NCBI RefSeq assembly: GCF_030814115.1
Contig: NZ_JAUSUP010000001.1
Coordinates: forward strand, 868,001 to 932,000
Origin: Alkalibacillus filiformis
GTDB lineage: Bacteria > Bacillota > Bacilli > Bacillales > Alkalibacillaceae
Reading direction: 5' to 3'
DNA length: 64,000 nt
Every line of letters begins with the position of its first letter. Within the stretch, counting starts at the first letter, position 1. Positions 29,193-38,144 of the stretch are shown in pieces. The notes beneath the pieces were generated by a model. It saw only the letters and a list, made by a program, of their open reading frames with translations. It made no database searches and was not told where the DNA came from. The position numbers and the translations under genes are program-made.

Positions 29193-29933
29193 CTAACTAT
29201 GAATTAAATGAGCTGCTTCACCTAATGCATCTTTTTGTATGTTAATAATTTGATTAATTCCACTTGTACCTAACTGCAGCATTTCGTTTAACTGACTTGG
29301 TGTGAATGTCGCTTCTTCTCCTGTGCCTTGTAACTCGACAAATTCACCTTGATCTGTCATAACTAAGTTCAAATCAACATTAGCCTTTGAATCTTCATCA
29401 TAGCACAAATCCAGTATGGCTTCTGATTCTGGTGTTATACCAACAGAAGTTGCTGCTAAAAAGTTAGTAATTGGCATTTCTTTAATTAGATCATCTTCTA
29501 ATAATTTAGCACATGCCAATGTTGTTGCTACAAATGCCCCTGTAATAGCTGCTGTTCTCGTTCCACCGTCTGCTTGAATCACATCACAGTCAACCCAAAT
29601 TGTACGCTCACCGATTTTTTCAAGGTCAATAATAGCTCTTAATGAGCGTCCAATTAACCGTTGTATTTCCATTGTACGGCCAGCTACTTTACCTTTAGAA
29701 GATTCACGAATGTTACGTTGTTCTGTCGCTCTAGGTAACATGGCATACTCTGCGGTAATCCAACCTTTACCTTCTCCTCTTAAGAACGGAGGTACACGCT
29801 TTTCAACACTTGCATTACAAATGACTTTCGTATCGCCAACTGAAATTAAAACAGAACCTTCAGGGTGTTTTGTGAAATTCGTTGTAATAGTCATATTTCT
29901 TAGTTCATCGTTACGACGTCCATCAATTCTCAT
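29193..29933 (-). CDS. rph: Ribonuclease PH
   Basis: The 246-residue phosphorolytic 3'-5' exoribonuclease trims tRNA precursors. Family motifs include [12 protein letters not shown] at the start, [23 protein letters not shown] and [21 protein letters not shown] chose ATG at 29933 with GAGGAGG upstream; an in-frame TTG five codons earlier would sit within that site. It forms a pair with rdgB. gerM, which lies between racE and rph in B. subtilis, is missing. Confidence 0.97.
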   Translation of the reverse strand: MRIDGRRNDELRNMTITTNFTKHPEGSVLISVGDTKVICNASVEKRVPPFLRGEGKGWITAEYAMLPRATEQRNIRESSKGKVAGRTMEIQRLIGRSLRAIIDLEKIGERTIWVDCDVIQADGGTRTAAITGAFVATTLACAKLLEDDLIKEMPITNFLAATSVGITPESEAILDLCYDEDSKANVDLNLVMTDQGEFVELQGTGEEATFTPSQLNEMLQLGTSGINQIINIQKDALGEAAHLIHS

Positions 29934-30008
29934 CTTTTGCCTCCTCAAACTTCCATAAACAATCGACTATTATTTTATCTATAGTTCTGATTGCTATACA
30001 CCGCATAC

Positions 30009-30035
30009 AGTATAACATACGCATTATGATGTCAG
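30009..30035 (-). promoter_or_regulatory. Possible sigma-A promoter of rph-rdgB
   Basis: CTGACA (30035-30030), a 15-base spacer and an extended TGT-TATACT (TATACT at 30014-30009). The spacer is short; the extended -10 may compensate. Confidence 0.4.
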
Positions 30036-30083
30036 CTCTATATTTATCAGTTATCTACAATTTAAAACAATTTAAACATAAAA

Positions 30084-30115
30084 AAACTTACACCATTCAT
30101 AGATGGCATAAGTTT
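30084..30115 (-). terminator. Terminator of racE
   Basis: The arms AAACTTA-t-GCCAT and ATGG-t-GTAAGTTT are followed by TTTTATG on the minus strand. The stem touches the last base of the racE stop codon. Confidence 0.82.
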
Positions 30116-30921
30116 TACAAGATCGACACTTGCTTTACTTGACTATTAGTAAAATGAAAAATTTCATCTTTTAAACGTTGTAAAACACTCAAACTTCCCG
30201 TAGTTAATATTAAAGGGTCAGAAAGTGGAAACTCATCCTTAGTTGTATGCATGTTATAAAACGTTAAGCTAGCACTGACTTCCGCACCGGTCTCTAAAGC
30301 TGAAGACAATACGGTCACACGTTTACCTAAAACATCTTCTATAACAGGTTGAATAATCGGGTAATGTGTACAACCTAAAATCAATGCATCTATACTAGAA
30401 TCATTCTTTATATTAACCAAACTCTCATGAACAACTTGCTTAGCCTCTGGCCCTGAAATCCTTCCAGACTCTATTAGTGGAACGAACCGTGGACAAGCAA
30501 CTCCAACTGTCTGTATGTTCGGGTTAATTTGCTTTAATGCATATTCATATGCTTGACTCGAGATTGTATTTTCTGTTCCGATGATCCCTACATGCTCAGT
30601 TTCTGTTGATTTAATAGCTGCTCTTGCTCCTGGTTCGATGACACCAACAACAGGAATCGATAAGTATTGTTTTAATTCTTCTAAAACAATTGCTGTTGCA
30701 GTGTTACAGGCAACTACAAGCAGTTTAATATCAAAAGTTAATAAGTATTCAACGATCTCCCACGTGTATTGCCTAACTTCATCGGCTTTTTTCGAGCCAT
30801 ATGGACACCTTAACGTATCACCTAAATAAACAAACTCCTCTTTCGGAAGCTGTCTTTTAAGTTCATATAAAACTGTTAAACCGCCTATTCCTGAATCAAT
30901 TACACCTATTGGTCTTTCCAA
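30115..30921 (-). CDS. racE: Glutamate racemase
   Basis: The 268-residue enzyme makes D-glutamate for peptidoglycan. Two catalytic cysteines are seen in VVACNTATA and LGCTHYP. The N-terminal GVIDSGIGGLTVL is diagnostic. The start is a TTG with GGAG upstream, 3 bases after the marR stop, so the two genes share a transcript. The neighbourhood marR-racE matches B. subtilis ysmB-racE. Confidence 0.97.
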   Translation of the reverse strand: MERPIGVIDSGIGGLTVLYELKRQLPKEEFVYLGDTLRCPYGSKKADEVRQYTWEIVEYLLTFDIKLLVVACNTATAIVLEELKQYLSIPVVGVIEPGARAAIKSTETEHVGIIGTENTISSQAYEYALKQINPNIQTVGVACPRFVPLIESGRISGPEAKQVVHESLVNIKNDSSIDALILGCTHYPIIQPVIEDVLGKRVTVLSSALETGAEVSASLTFYNMHTTKDEFPLSDPLILTTGSLSVLQRLKDEIFHFTNSQVKQVSIL

Positions 30922-30924
30922 TGT

Positions 30925-31404
30925 TTAGGACTCCTTCTTGCTGTCTTTTTCTTGAGCTTCTTCATGCCCCTTCATTTCATTATAAAGTTGTGTCATAGAA
31001 CTACGTAGTTTCTCAACTTCTTCTGATGAGTATGTTTTTAACACTTCTTGTAAATACTCTTGGCGTTTTTCAATAACTTCATCAATGATCTCTTTACCTT
31101 TATCTAATAAATGTATTCGAACAACTCGACGATCTTTTGGGTCTCTTACACGTTCAATTAATTCATTTTTCTCCATTCGATCCACTAAATCTGTCGTTGT
31201 ACTAAATGCTAAGTACATTTTCTTAGATAACTCACCGATTGTTAAATCACCAGAATCTAATAGCCACTGAAGTGCTATAAATTGAGGTGGTGTAATTGGG
31301 TAATGATTAAGTATTTCACGACCTCTTTGCTTCACCATGTGTGATATGTAGCGTACATCTTTTTCTAACTCTGCAATCACTTTTAAATCAATTGTCGAAT
31401 GCAA
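30925..31404 (-). CDS. MarR family transcription regulator (YsmB-like)
   Basis: The 159-residue protein has a winged helix (about 50-110) containing LTIGELSKKMYLAFSTTTDLVDRMEKN and the wing DPKDRRVVRIHLLDKG. Helices at both ends form the dimer. The start is TTG at 31404 with AAGGGGG upstream. It sits between gerE and racE like B. subtilis ysmB. Its targets and ligand are unknown; the AT-rich stretch upstream may carry an autoregulatory site, but I could not define one. Confidence 0.9.
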   Translation of the reverse strand: MHSTIDLKVIAELEKDVRYISHMVKQRGREILNHYPITPPQFIALQWLLDSGDLTIGELSKKMYLAFSTTTDLVDRMEKNELIERVRDPKDRRVVRIHLLDKGKEIIDEVIEKRQEYLQEVLKTYSSEEVEKLRSSMTQLYNEMKGHEEAQEKDSKKES

Positions 31405-31509
31405 TGGTTTGCCCCCTTAATTAAACGTACCTTTTATATTATTTTCACTTTTTTGCTCGAAAAATGCAAGTCAACGTCGTTTTTATATATTATAACAAAT
31501 TTAATAAAA

Positions 31510-31533
31510 GACCGGCTACGTTAATAGCCGGCC
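31510..31533 (-). terminator. Terminator of gerE
   Basis: GGCCGGCTA pairs with TAGCCGGTC around AACG, followed by TTTTATTAAATTT on the minus strand, 4 bases after the gerE stop. Confidence 0.88.
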
Positions 31534-31536
31534 AAT

Positions 31537-31761
31537 TTAAAGTTCGATTTCACCGAGCCGTATTAACTCAACAACAGCTTGTGAACGCCCCTTTACTTGT
31601 AATTTTTGAATTGTGTTCGATATGTGATTCCTCACTGTTTTTTCAGAAATAAATAACTCCTCAGCTATTTCTTTTGTCGTCTTATCTTGAACGAGCAATT
31701 CAAAAACTTCTCTCTCTCTCTTCGTTAATATATTGCTAGGTCGATACTTTTTGCTGTCCAA
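31537..31761 (-). CDS. gerE: GerE, late mother-cell sporulation regulator
   Basis: The 74-residue LuxR-type helix-turn-helix protein is almost identical in its core to B. subtilis GerE (LTKREREVFELLVQDKTTKE, then ELFISEKTVRNHIS). It activates and represses coat genes in the last stage of mother-cell expression. The start is a TTG with GGAGGGG upstream. A near-perfect sigma-K promoter lies about 65 bases upstream, and a strong terminator follows, so it is a single-gene transcript. Confidence 0.98.
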   Translation of the reverse strand: MDSKKYRPSNILTKREREVFELLVQDKTTKEIAEELFISEKTVRNHISNTIQKLQVKGRSQAVVELIRLGEIEL

Positions 31762-31826
31762 GCGGTAACCCCTCCTCCATTTAAGAAGTGAGCTACTTCT
31801 TTCATGAGGATTTTAATTAGTCACCA

Positions 31827-31855
31827 TAGTTTATGACAGTGGACGTTTCTATGTT
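31827..31855 (-). promoter_or_regulatory. Sigma-K type promoter of gerE
   Basis: The minus strand reads AACA (31855-31852), 16 bases, then CATAAACTA (31835-31827). This matches the sigma-K consensus mACm-N16-CATAnnnTA at every defined position. Confidence 0.75.
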
Positions 31856-31874
31856 CGCGATATGTGTCATTGTT

Positions 31875-32336
31875 TTATTGATTAATCGTTTTTTTACTGT
31901 TTAAGCTCTCTATTTGCTCTTCATTGAAAGGTTCTGCCTTTCCTGTAGAGGAATCAATTTGGACAATTCTTCCTCTTCCAACTAAACAAATTTCACCTTG
32001 GCTATTTTTCCCCATATAGTGAATATCAATTGAGCTATTACCAATGTTATTAGTTTTAACGTACATTTGTATTTGTTCACCAAAATAAATTTGTTTTAAA
32101 TAATCGCATTGCAAGTCACTCACAACTGGTACTTTATTTACCCCTGGCTTTAAGTCTCCGAACAGGTTAATTTCTTTCATATATGCAATTCTTGCCTCTT
32201 CAAAGTATATAAATGGCGATACATTATTAACGTGACCAAACATGTCAGTCTCTGAAAAACGAATATTAATCGGTATGTAAAAACAAAATTCATTGATCCA
32301 CTCGTTCATGTCTTCAATATAGTTAGGTGTTTTCAT
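31875..32336 (-). CDS. ysmA: Acyl-CoA thioesterase, 4HBT hot-dog fold (YsmA-like)
   Basis: The 153-residue protein shows the 4-hydroxybenzoyl-CoA thioesterase pattern: RFSETDMFGHVNNVSPFIYFEEAR with its catalytic aspartate, then LQCDYLKQIYFGEQI. It should hydrolyse acyl-CoA thioesters; the natural substrate is unknown. It lies between gerE and sdhB, as ysmA does in B. subtilis. It begins ATG with AGGAGTG and is separated from sdhB by a strong terminator. Confidence 0.85.
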   Translation of the reverse strand: MKTPNYIEDMNEWINEFCFYIPINIRFSETDMFGHVNNVSPFIYFEEARIAYMKEINLFGDLKPGVNKVPVVSDLQCDYLKQIYFGEQIQMYVKTNNIGNSSIDIHYMGKNSQGEICLVGRGRIVQIDSSTGKAEPFNEEQIESLNSKKTINQ

Positions 32337-32392
32337 GCTAGATCACTCCTGTTAACTTAAATTTACGAATAATCAGACTAAAATTAACCTTA

Positions 32393-32420
32393 AAAAAGGC
32401 TGACTTTTGTCAGCCTTTTT
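32393..32420 (-). terminator. Terminator of sdhCAB
   Basis: Perfect 12-bp arms AAAAAGGCTGAC/GTCAGCCTTTTT around four bases lie 9 bases after the sdhB stop. A- and T-runs make it potentially bidirectional. Confidence 0.9.
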
Positions 32421-32428
32421 TGCTTTTT

Positions 32429-33196
32429 TTAATGTTGATAGTCACTACCGAAGAAGCTCTTAAATGAATGTAAAGTTGCTTCACGGTTTAATGCTGCGAT
32501 TGAAGTTGTTAAAGGAATACCTTTTGGACAAGCTTGTACACAGTTTTGTGAGTTACCACAGTTTTGTAAACCACCATCATCTAATAATGCATCCATACGT
32601 TCTGCCTTATGATAAGCACCTGTTGGATGAGAATTAAATAGGCGCACTTGTGATAATGCTGCCGGTCCAATAAAGTCAGAGTTGCTATTCACATTTGGAC
32701 AAGCTTCTAAACAAACACCACAAGTCATACATTTTGATAATTCATAAGCCCATTGACGTTTACTTTCAGGCATACGTGGACCTTCTCCAAGATCATAAGT
32801 ACCATCGATTGGAACCCATGCTTTAACCTTTTTAAGAGAGTCGAACATACGACTACGGTCTACTGCTAAGTCACGCATAACTGGGAAAGTTTTCATTGGT
32901 TCTAAACGTACCGGTTGCTCTAATTGGTCAATTAATGCTGTACAAGATTGCATCGCTTTTCCATTGATTACCATTGAACAAGCGCCGCAAACTTCTTCTA
33001 GACACCCCATATCCCAATAAACTGGAGTTGTTTGCTCCCCTTTTGCATTTACTGGGTTACGACGGATTTCCATCAGAGCAGAGATTACGTTCATATTTTT
33101 ACGATATGGAATCTCAAATTCCTCTTCGTACGGTAGAGCTTCAGGTTCATCCTGACGCTGAACGATCATTCTAATTGTTTTGTGATCTTCCGCCAT
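32429..33196 (-). CDS. sdhB: Succinate dehydrogenase iron-sulfur subunit
   Basis: The 255-residue subunit passes electrons from FAD to menaquinone through three clusters. Cysteines for the 2Fe-2S cluster are in CLEEVCGACSMVINGKAMQSC-type spacing (residues about 65-85). CMTCGVCLEACP and NSQNCVQACPKG supply the 4Fe-4S and 3Fe-4S clusters. It follows sdhA by 20 bases and ends the operon. It is a peripheral membrane protein on the cytoplasmic face. Confidence 0.97.
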   Translation of the reverse strand: MAEDHKTIRMIVQRQDEPEALPYEEEFEIPYRKNMNVISALMEIRRNPVNAKGEQTTPVYWDMGCLEEVCGACSMVINGKAMQSCTALIDQLEQPVRLEPMKTFPVMRDLAVDRSRMFDSLKKVKAWVPIDGTYDLGEGPRMPESKRQWAYELSKCMTCGVCLEACPNVNSNSDFIGPAALSQVRLFNSHPTGAYHKAERMDALLDDGGLQNCGNSQNCVQACPKGIPLTTSIAALNREATLHSFKSFFGSDYQH

Positions 33197-33216
33197 ACTC
33201 TTTACCCCCTCTATGC

Positions 33217-34971
33217 TTATTTAGTCTTAGAATAGTCACGCTTACGTGGTTCAATTAATGACGTATCGACATCAACATATTCGAAGTCTGGACCATTCTT
33301 TTCAGCATTGAAAGTCGCTTTTGTCGTCTTTAACCATTCTTCATCGTTACGATCTGGGAATTCAGGCTTATAGTGAGCTCCACGACTTTCATTACGATTA
33401 TAAGCACCTTGTGTAATCACTCGTGCTAATTGTAACATGCTATCTAACTGACGTACGAACATTGCCGTTTGGTTACTCCACCTTGAAGTATCATTAACGT
33501 TAATGTCTTTCGCACGTTCCATTAGTTCTTGAATCTTTTCATCAGTCTTTAATAAACTCTCATTTTCACGAACAACTGTGACGTTATCAGTCATCCATTC
33601 ACCTAGTTCACGGTGAATTTGATAAGCGTTCTCTTTACCAGTTGTCATATTTAAAATGCTTTCGAATTTCTCTTCTTCTTCTTTCTTCTTCGCTTCAAAT
33701 AACTCTGAAGATTGATCTTCAGCTAACTCCTCTAAGCCATCAATATATTTAACTGCGTTTGGTCCTGCAACCATACCGCCATAAATACAAGATAGTAGAG
33801 AGTTTGCACCTAATCGGTTTCCACCATGGATTGTGTAATCACACTCACCTGCAGCGAAAATACCAGGAATATTTGTCATTTGATCATAGTCTACCCATAA
33901 ACCACCCATTGAGTAGTGTACTGCTGGGAAGATTTTCATAGGAACTTTACGTGGGTCTTCACCAACAAACTTCTCATAAATCTCGATAATTCCACCTAAT
34001 TTAACGTCTAACTCTTCTGGATCTTTGTGAGATAAGTCTAGGTAAACCATGTTTTCACCATTGATACCTAGCTTTTGGTTTACACACACATCGAAAATCT
34101 CACGAGTTGCGATATCACGAGGTACTAAGTTACCGTATGCTGGGTACTTTTCCTCTAAGAAATACCACGGTTTACCGTCTTTATAAGTCCAAACACGGCC
34201 ACCTTCACCACGAGCAGACTCTGACATTAATCGTAATTTATCGTCGCCAGGAATCGCTGTTGGGTGAATTTGAATAAACTCACCATTTGCGTATACTGCT
34301 CCTTGACGATATAGATTTGATGCAGCAGAACCTGTGTTAATAACAGAGTTTGTTGATTTACCGAAGATAATACCAGGACCACCTGTTGCGATAATCGATG
34401 CGTCCGCTTTAAACACTCTCACTTCATGTGATTGAATGTCTTGTGCAACGACACCACGTGATACACCGTCATCGTCAATGACAGCCTGTAAAAAGTCCCA
34501 ACCTTCATATTTTGTAACAAGTCCATTTGCTTCATGACGACGAACTTGTTCGTCTAATGCATATAATAGCTGTTGTCCTGTTGTTGCTCCTGCGAATGCA
34601 GTACGGTGATGTTGTGTACCACCAAAACGACGGAAGTCTAACAGCCCCTCTGGTGTACGGTTAAACATAACTCCCATACGATCAAGCATATGAATAATGC
34701 TTGGTGCTGCTTCACACATATCTCTTACTGGTGGTTGGTTTGCTAAGAAGTCACCACCATATACCGTATCATCAAAGTGTTCCCAAGGTGAGTCACCTTC
34801 ACCTTTCGTATTAACGGCACCGTTAATACCACCTTGTGCACATACAGAGTGGGAGCGTTTTACAGGAACAAGTGAAATTAAATCAACGTGTACGCCTGCT
34901 TCAGCAGCTTTAATAGTAGCCATTAAACCAGCTAAGCCACCGCCTACTACCACGATATTTTTATTACTCAT
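33217..34971 (-). CDS. sdhA: Succinate dehydrogenase flavoprotein subunit
   Basis: The 584-residue subunit oxidises succinate to fumarate. The N-terminal dinucleotide fold is VVVGGGLAGLMATIKAAEAG. The covalent FAD histidine is in RSHSVCAQGGINGA. Active-site motifs HPTAIPGDDKL and RGEGGRVW are present, and HYSMGGLWVDY and GECDYTIHGGNRLGANSLL complete the family signature. It is the middle gene of sdhCAB, 53 bases after sdhC. Confidence 0.97.
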   Translation of the reverse strand: MSNKNIVVVGGGLAGLMATIKAAEAGVHVDLISLVPVKRSHSVCAQGGINGAVNTKGEGDSPWEHFDDTVYGGDFLANQPPVRDMCEAAPSIIHMLDRMGVMFNRTPEGLLDFRRFGGTQHHRTAFAGATTGQQLLYALDEQVRRHEANGLVTKYEGWDFLQAVIDDDGVSRGVVAQDIQSHEVRVFKADASIIATGGPGIIFGKSTNSVINTGSAASNLYRQGAVYANGEFIQIHPTAIPGDDKLRLMSESARGEGGRVWTYKDGKPWYFLEEKYPAYGNLVPRDIATREIFDVCVNQKLGINGENMVYLDLSHKDPEELDVKLGGIIEIYEKFVGEDPRKVPMKIFPAVHYSMGGLWVDYDQMTNIPGIFAAGECDYTIHGGNRLGANSLLSCIYGGMVAGPNAVKYIDGLEELAEDQSSELFEAKKKEEEEKFESILNMTTGKENAYQIHRELGEWMTDNVTVVRENESLLKTDEKIQELMERAKDINVNDTSRWSNQTAMFVRQLDSMLQLARVITQGAYNRNESRGAHYKPEFPDRNDEEWLKTTKATFNAEKNGPDFEYVDVDTSLIEPRKRDYSKTK

Positions 34972-35024
34972 AATGAAGTTTCACTCCCTTTTAACCAATT
35001 ACTAAATTGTTAGTACATTTTAAA

Positions 35025-35639
35025 TTAATAAGCGAAAGCGATTAATGATGCAATACCCATATAGGTGAAGATAATGAAGATCCCTAGCGTTGCGTACGTT
35101 AAGATCTTTTGTGATCTTGGTGTCACTGTAATACCCCAAGTTACAAAGAAAGACCATAGTCCGTTAGCAAAGTGGAATACTGCTGCAACGACACCTACAA
35201 TGTAGAACCAGAACATAAATGTCGATTCTAAAATAGTAGCCATCATGTCAAAGTTAACTTCTGTTCCATAAATCGCATGTGCTAGACGTGTTTCCCAAAC
35301 GTGCCATACAATAAAGATTAACGTAATAATTCCTGTTGCTCTTTGCAACATGAACATCCAATTTCGGAAAAATCCATAACGTCTTAAATTGTTCTTAGCA
35401 GTGAATGCAATATATACACCATAAACTGCGTGGAATAGTAATGGTATATAAATTAGAGCAAATTCAAGGAAAACTCTTAAAGGTAAATTTTCCATAAAGT
35501 GAGCAGCATTGTTAAACGCTTCTGGACTATATGTAGCAAAGTGGTTAACTACTAAGTGCTGCATTAAGAATAAACCGATCGGAAAAACACCTAATAATGA
35601 ATGTAGCCTGCGATTAAAGAACTCACGGTTTTCCGCCAT
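35025..35639 (-). CDS. sdhC: Succinate dehydrogenase cytochrome b558 subunit
   Basis: The 204-residue membrane anchor has five hydrophobic segments and histidines that can bind two haems (for example LLFHAVYGVYI, FIVWHVWETRL and VAAVFHFANGLW). Length and layout match B. subtilis SdhC, a di-haem menaquinone-reducing anchor. The start is ATG with GGGGGG upstream. A good sigma-A promoter lies about 90 bases upstream. In B. subtilis yslB and lysC stand between sdhC and uvrC; here they are missing. Confidence 0.96.
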   Translation of the reverse strand: MAENREFFNRRLHSLLGVFPIGLFLMQHLVVNHFATYSPEAFNNAAHFMENLPLRVFLEFALIYIPLLFHAVYGVYIAFTAKNNLRRYGFFRNWMFMLQRATGIITLIFIVWHVWETRLAHAIYGTEVNFDMMATILESTFMFWFYIVGVVAAVFHFANGLWSFFVTWGITVTPRSQKILTYATLGIFIIFTYMGIASLIAFAY

Positions 35640-35725
35640 GTGTTACCCCCCTCATTTGATGTTAAAATAGTTCATAAATAAGATTTACATAACTGAATGC
35701 AAAAATTAGTATACATGACATGTTT

Positions 35726-35754
35726 ATTGTACTTCTAACGCGTAAAAGCGTCAA
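35726..35754 (-). promoter_or_regulatory. Sigma-A promoter of sdhCAB
   Basis: TTGACG (35754-35749), a 17-base spacer and TACAAT (35731-35726) on the minus strand. I looked for a CcpA cre site here and found none convincing. Confidence 0.65.
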
Positions 35755-35808
35755 GAAAGTTATGACTGAATTTGGCACTATTTGTTACCAAAAACCGTAG
35801 CCCTGTTA

Positions 35809-37605
35809 TTAATCTTTACGAGAATCATTAGAATTATTATAAAAGTACTGTGTGATAGTCTCTGCTACATTTTGAGGAATTCCTAATTTCGTTATATCCT
35901 CTAATTTTGCACTTTTTATTTCCTCAACTGAACCAAAGTGTTGGATCAACAATTGTCGTCGCTTAGGTCCAATCCCTTCAATATCATCTAAAGCTGATTG
36001 TACAGCTCCTTTACCTCTAAGCTCTCTGTGGAAAGTAATTGCGAATCGATGGACTTCATCTTGAATGCGATGGATTAAATAAAACGGCTGACTATTACGT
36101 TTCATTTGAACTGGTTCAGGTGGATCGCCATACAGAAGCTCACTCGTTTTATGTTTTTCATTTTTAGCTAAGCCGCATAACGGAATGTCTAAGCCGAGCT
36201 CATTTTCCAGGACATCCTTTGCTGCTGACATTTGACCTTTAGCACCATCCACTAATATTAAATCTGGTAAAGGAAGGCCTTCTTTCAGTACTCGCTTATA
36301 CCTTCTTCTAATGACTTCGCGCATCATTTCATAATCATCTGGCTGATCGACAGTTTTTATTTTATATTTTCGATATTGATTTTTCTTCGGTTTACCATCG
36401 ATAAACACAACTAATGCAGATACAGGGTGAGCCCCTTGTATGTTCGAATTATCGAAAGCTTCTATCCGATGGGGGATTTCAATATTTAGCTTTTCACCTA
36501 ATTCTTCAACAGCCTTGATTGTTCTTTCTTCATCTTTTTCAATTAAAGAAAACTTTTCTTTTAAGGCAATTTGGGCATTTTCATGAGCTAAGTCGACTAA
36601 CTTTTTCTTCTGACCACGATACGGTGTTTTTACTTTCACATCAAGATATTGTTGGATCAAGTCATGGTCAATTCCAAGTGGTACATTAACTTCTTTGGGT
36701 TTAATATGGTTTGAGTGAGTGTAAAAGCTAGCAATATAGCTAATAAACGCTTCAGACGGTTCATTATAAAAAGGAAAGATTGATACATCGCGTTCGATTA
36801 ACTTCCCTTGTCTAACGAAGAACACTTGAACACACATCCACCCTTTATCATAAGAGTATCCAAATATATCACGGTCTGTTAAGTCATGAAGGTCCATTGT
36901 TTGTTTTTCCATAACCGCTTCAATATGCTCTATTAAATCACGGTACTCTTTTGCCTTTTCAAAATCTAATGACTCAGATGCGTTCACCATTTTTTCTTGA
37001 ACTTCTTGCTTAATTTCTTTGTGACCACCATTTAAAAACTTTGAAATGTTTTGGACTAATTCTTCATTGGTTTCCTTACTTACGAAGTGTTCACAAGGAC
37101 CTAAGCATTGGTTGATATGATAATAGAGACAAACTCGTTTCGGCATGACATTACATTTACGTAACGGATAAAGTCGATCAAGTAACTTCTTCGTTTCACG
37201 TGCTGCATTGACGTTCGTGTATGGTCCAAAATATTTTGCCTGATCCTTTTTAACTTTACGAGTGACAATTAAGCGTGGATGTCGTTCATTCGTTATTTTC
37301 AAAAATGGATAACTTTTATCATCTTTTAACATGACGTTATATTTTGGGTCATATTTTTTTATTAAGTTCATTTCTAAAATCAATGCTTCCATCTCTGAAC
37401 CTGTCACAATATACTCGAAGTCAACAATTTCATTAACGAGACGTTGTGTCTTTAAATCATTAGCACTTGTAAAATACGATCGCACTCGATTTTTTAACAC
37501 TTTAGATTTACCAACATAAATGACTTCATCTTTTTTACTCTTCATTAAATAACAGCCTGGTTTATCAGGTAAAATGGCTAACTTCTCTTGGATACGTTCA
37601 TTCAT
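35809..37605 (-). CDS. uvrC: Excinuclease ABC subunit C
   Basis: The 598-residue nuclease makes both cuts in nucleotide excision repair. The N-terminal GIY-YIG domain reads [22 protein letters not shown] motif lies near residue 205, the RNase H-like C-terminal nuclease has [22 protein letters not shown], and helix-hairpin-helix motifs end the protein. I chose ATG at 37605 ([12 protein letters not shown]) with AAGGGGGG upstream over an in-frame GTG three codons earlier. Confidence 0.97.
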   Translation of the reverse strand: MNERIQEKLAILPDKPGCYLMKSKKDEVIYVGKSKVLKNRVRSYFTSANDLKTQRLVNEIVDFEYIVTGSEMEALILEMNLIKKYDPKYNVMLKDDKSYPFLKITNERHPRLIVTRKVKKDQAKYFGPYTNVNAARETKKLLDRLYPLRKCNVMPKRVCLYYHINQCLGPCEHFVSKETNEELVQNISKFLNGGHKEIKQEVQEKMVNASESLDFEKAKEYRDLIEHIEAVMEKQTMDLHDLTDRDIFGYSYDKGWMCVQVFFVRQGKLIERDVSIFPFYNEPSEAFISYIASFYTHSNHIKPKEVNVPLGIDHDLIQQYLDVKVKTPYRGQKKKLVDLAHENAQIALKEKFSLIEKDEERTIKAVEELGEKLNIEIPHRIEAFDNSNIQGAHPVSALVVFIDGKPKKNQYRKYKIKTVDQPDDYEMMREVIRRRYKRVLKEGLPLPDLILVDGAKGQMSAAKDVLENELGLDIPLCGLAKNEKHKTSELLYGDPPEPVQMKRNSQPFYLIHRIQDEVHRFAITFHRELRGKGAVQSALDDIEGIGPKRRQLLIQHFGSVEEIKSAKLEDITKLGIPQNVAETITQYFYNNSNDSRKD

Positions 37606-37642
37606 TACACTCACCCCCCTTTATATTTCAATTAACTGAAAT

Positions 37643-37674
37643 AAAGAGCTAACTCACTAATGAGTCAGCCCTTT
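37643..37674 (-). terminator. Terminator of trxA
   Basis: AAAGGGCTGACTCA pairs with TGAGTTAGCTCTTT (two G-U pairs) and is followed by ATTTC on the minus strand, 14 bases after the trxA stop. Confidence 0.7.
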
Positions 37675-37687
37675 AAAAAGAAAAAAC

Positions 37688-38002
37688 TTATGCGTTTTTA
37701 GTTACTAATTCAGCTAGAGCGTCTTTAGGTTGGAAACCATGTGCTTGATCCACCTGTTCGCCATCTTTAAATAGAATTAACGTTGGAATACTCATTACAC
37801 CAAATTTTTGTGCTGTTTCTTGGTTCTCATCAACGTCTACTTTTACAATTTTAACTTTATCGCTCATATCTGCATCTAGTTCTTCTAAAACAGGAGTAAT
37901 CATTTTACATGGACCACACCAAGGTGCCCAAAAATCTACTAAAACTAATCCTTCAGATGTTTCTTCGTTAAAATTCTGATCTGTTGCGTTTACAATTGCC
38001 AT
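37688..38002 (-). CDS. trxA: Thioredoxin
   Basis: The 104-residue cytosolic redox protein has the active site [10 protein letters not shown] at about residues 26-35 and the cis-proline in MSIPTLILF. It recycles disulfides in ribonucleotide reductase and other enzymes. AGGAGG precedes the ATG. It lies between uvrC and etfA as in B. subtilis and is bounded by terminators, so it is probably monocistronic. Confidence 0.98.
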   Translation of the reverse strand: MAIVNATDQNFNEETSEGLVLVDFWAPWCGPCKMITPVLEELDADMSDKVKIVKVDVDENQETAQKFGVMSIPTLILFKDGEQVDQAHGFQPKDALAELVTKNA

Positions 38003-38036
38003 TTGTAATTCCTCCTATACTTTCTAATTCAAACAT

Positions 38037-38067
38037 AGTATAGCACGTTGCTCTTAATCCATGCCAA
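38037..38067 (-). promoter_or_regulatory. Possible trxA promoter with extended -10
   Basis: Extended -10 TGC-TATACT (TATACT at 38042-38037) with TTGGCA (38067-38062) 19 bases upstream. The spacer is longer than ideal. Confidence 0.4.
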
Positions 38068-38102
38068 TACTTTGTTTGTAAACTACAAATAAGTTAAAGA
38101 AC

Positions 38103-38135
38103 AGGCTCTTCAACGTCTAACACGATGAAGAGCCT
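38103..38135 (-). terminator. Terminator after etfA
   Basis: Perfect 10-bp arms AGGCTCTTCA/TGAAGAGCCT with a 13-base loop end the fadR-fadB-etfB-etfA transcript. TGTTCTTTAAC follows on the minus strand. Confidence 0.75.
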
Positions 38136-38144
38136 ATATTTCTT

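Noticed and set aside
35640-35808. CcpA cre site at the sdhCAB promoter
   Set aside because: No segment fits TGWNANCGNTNWCA well enough to report.
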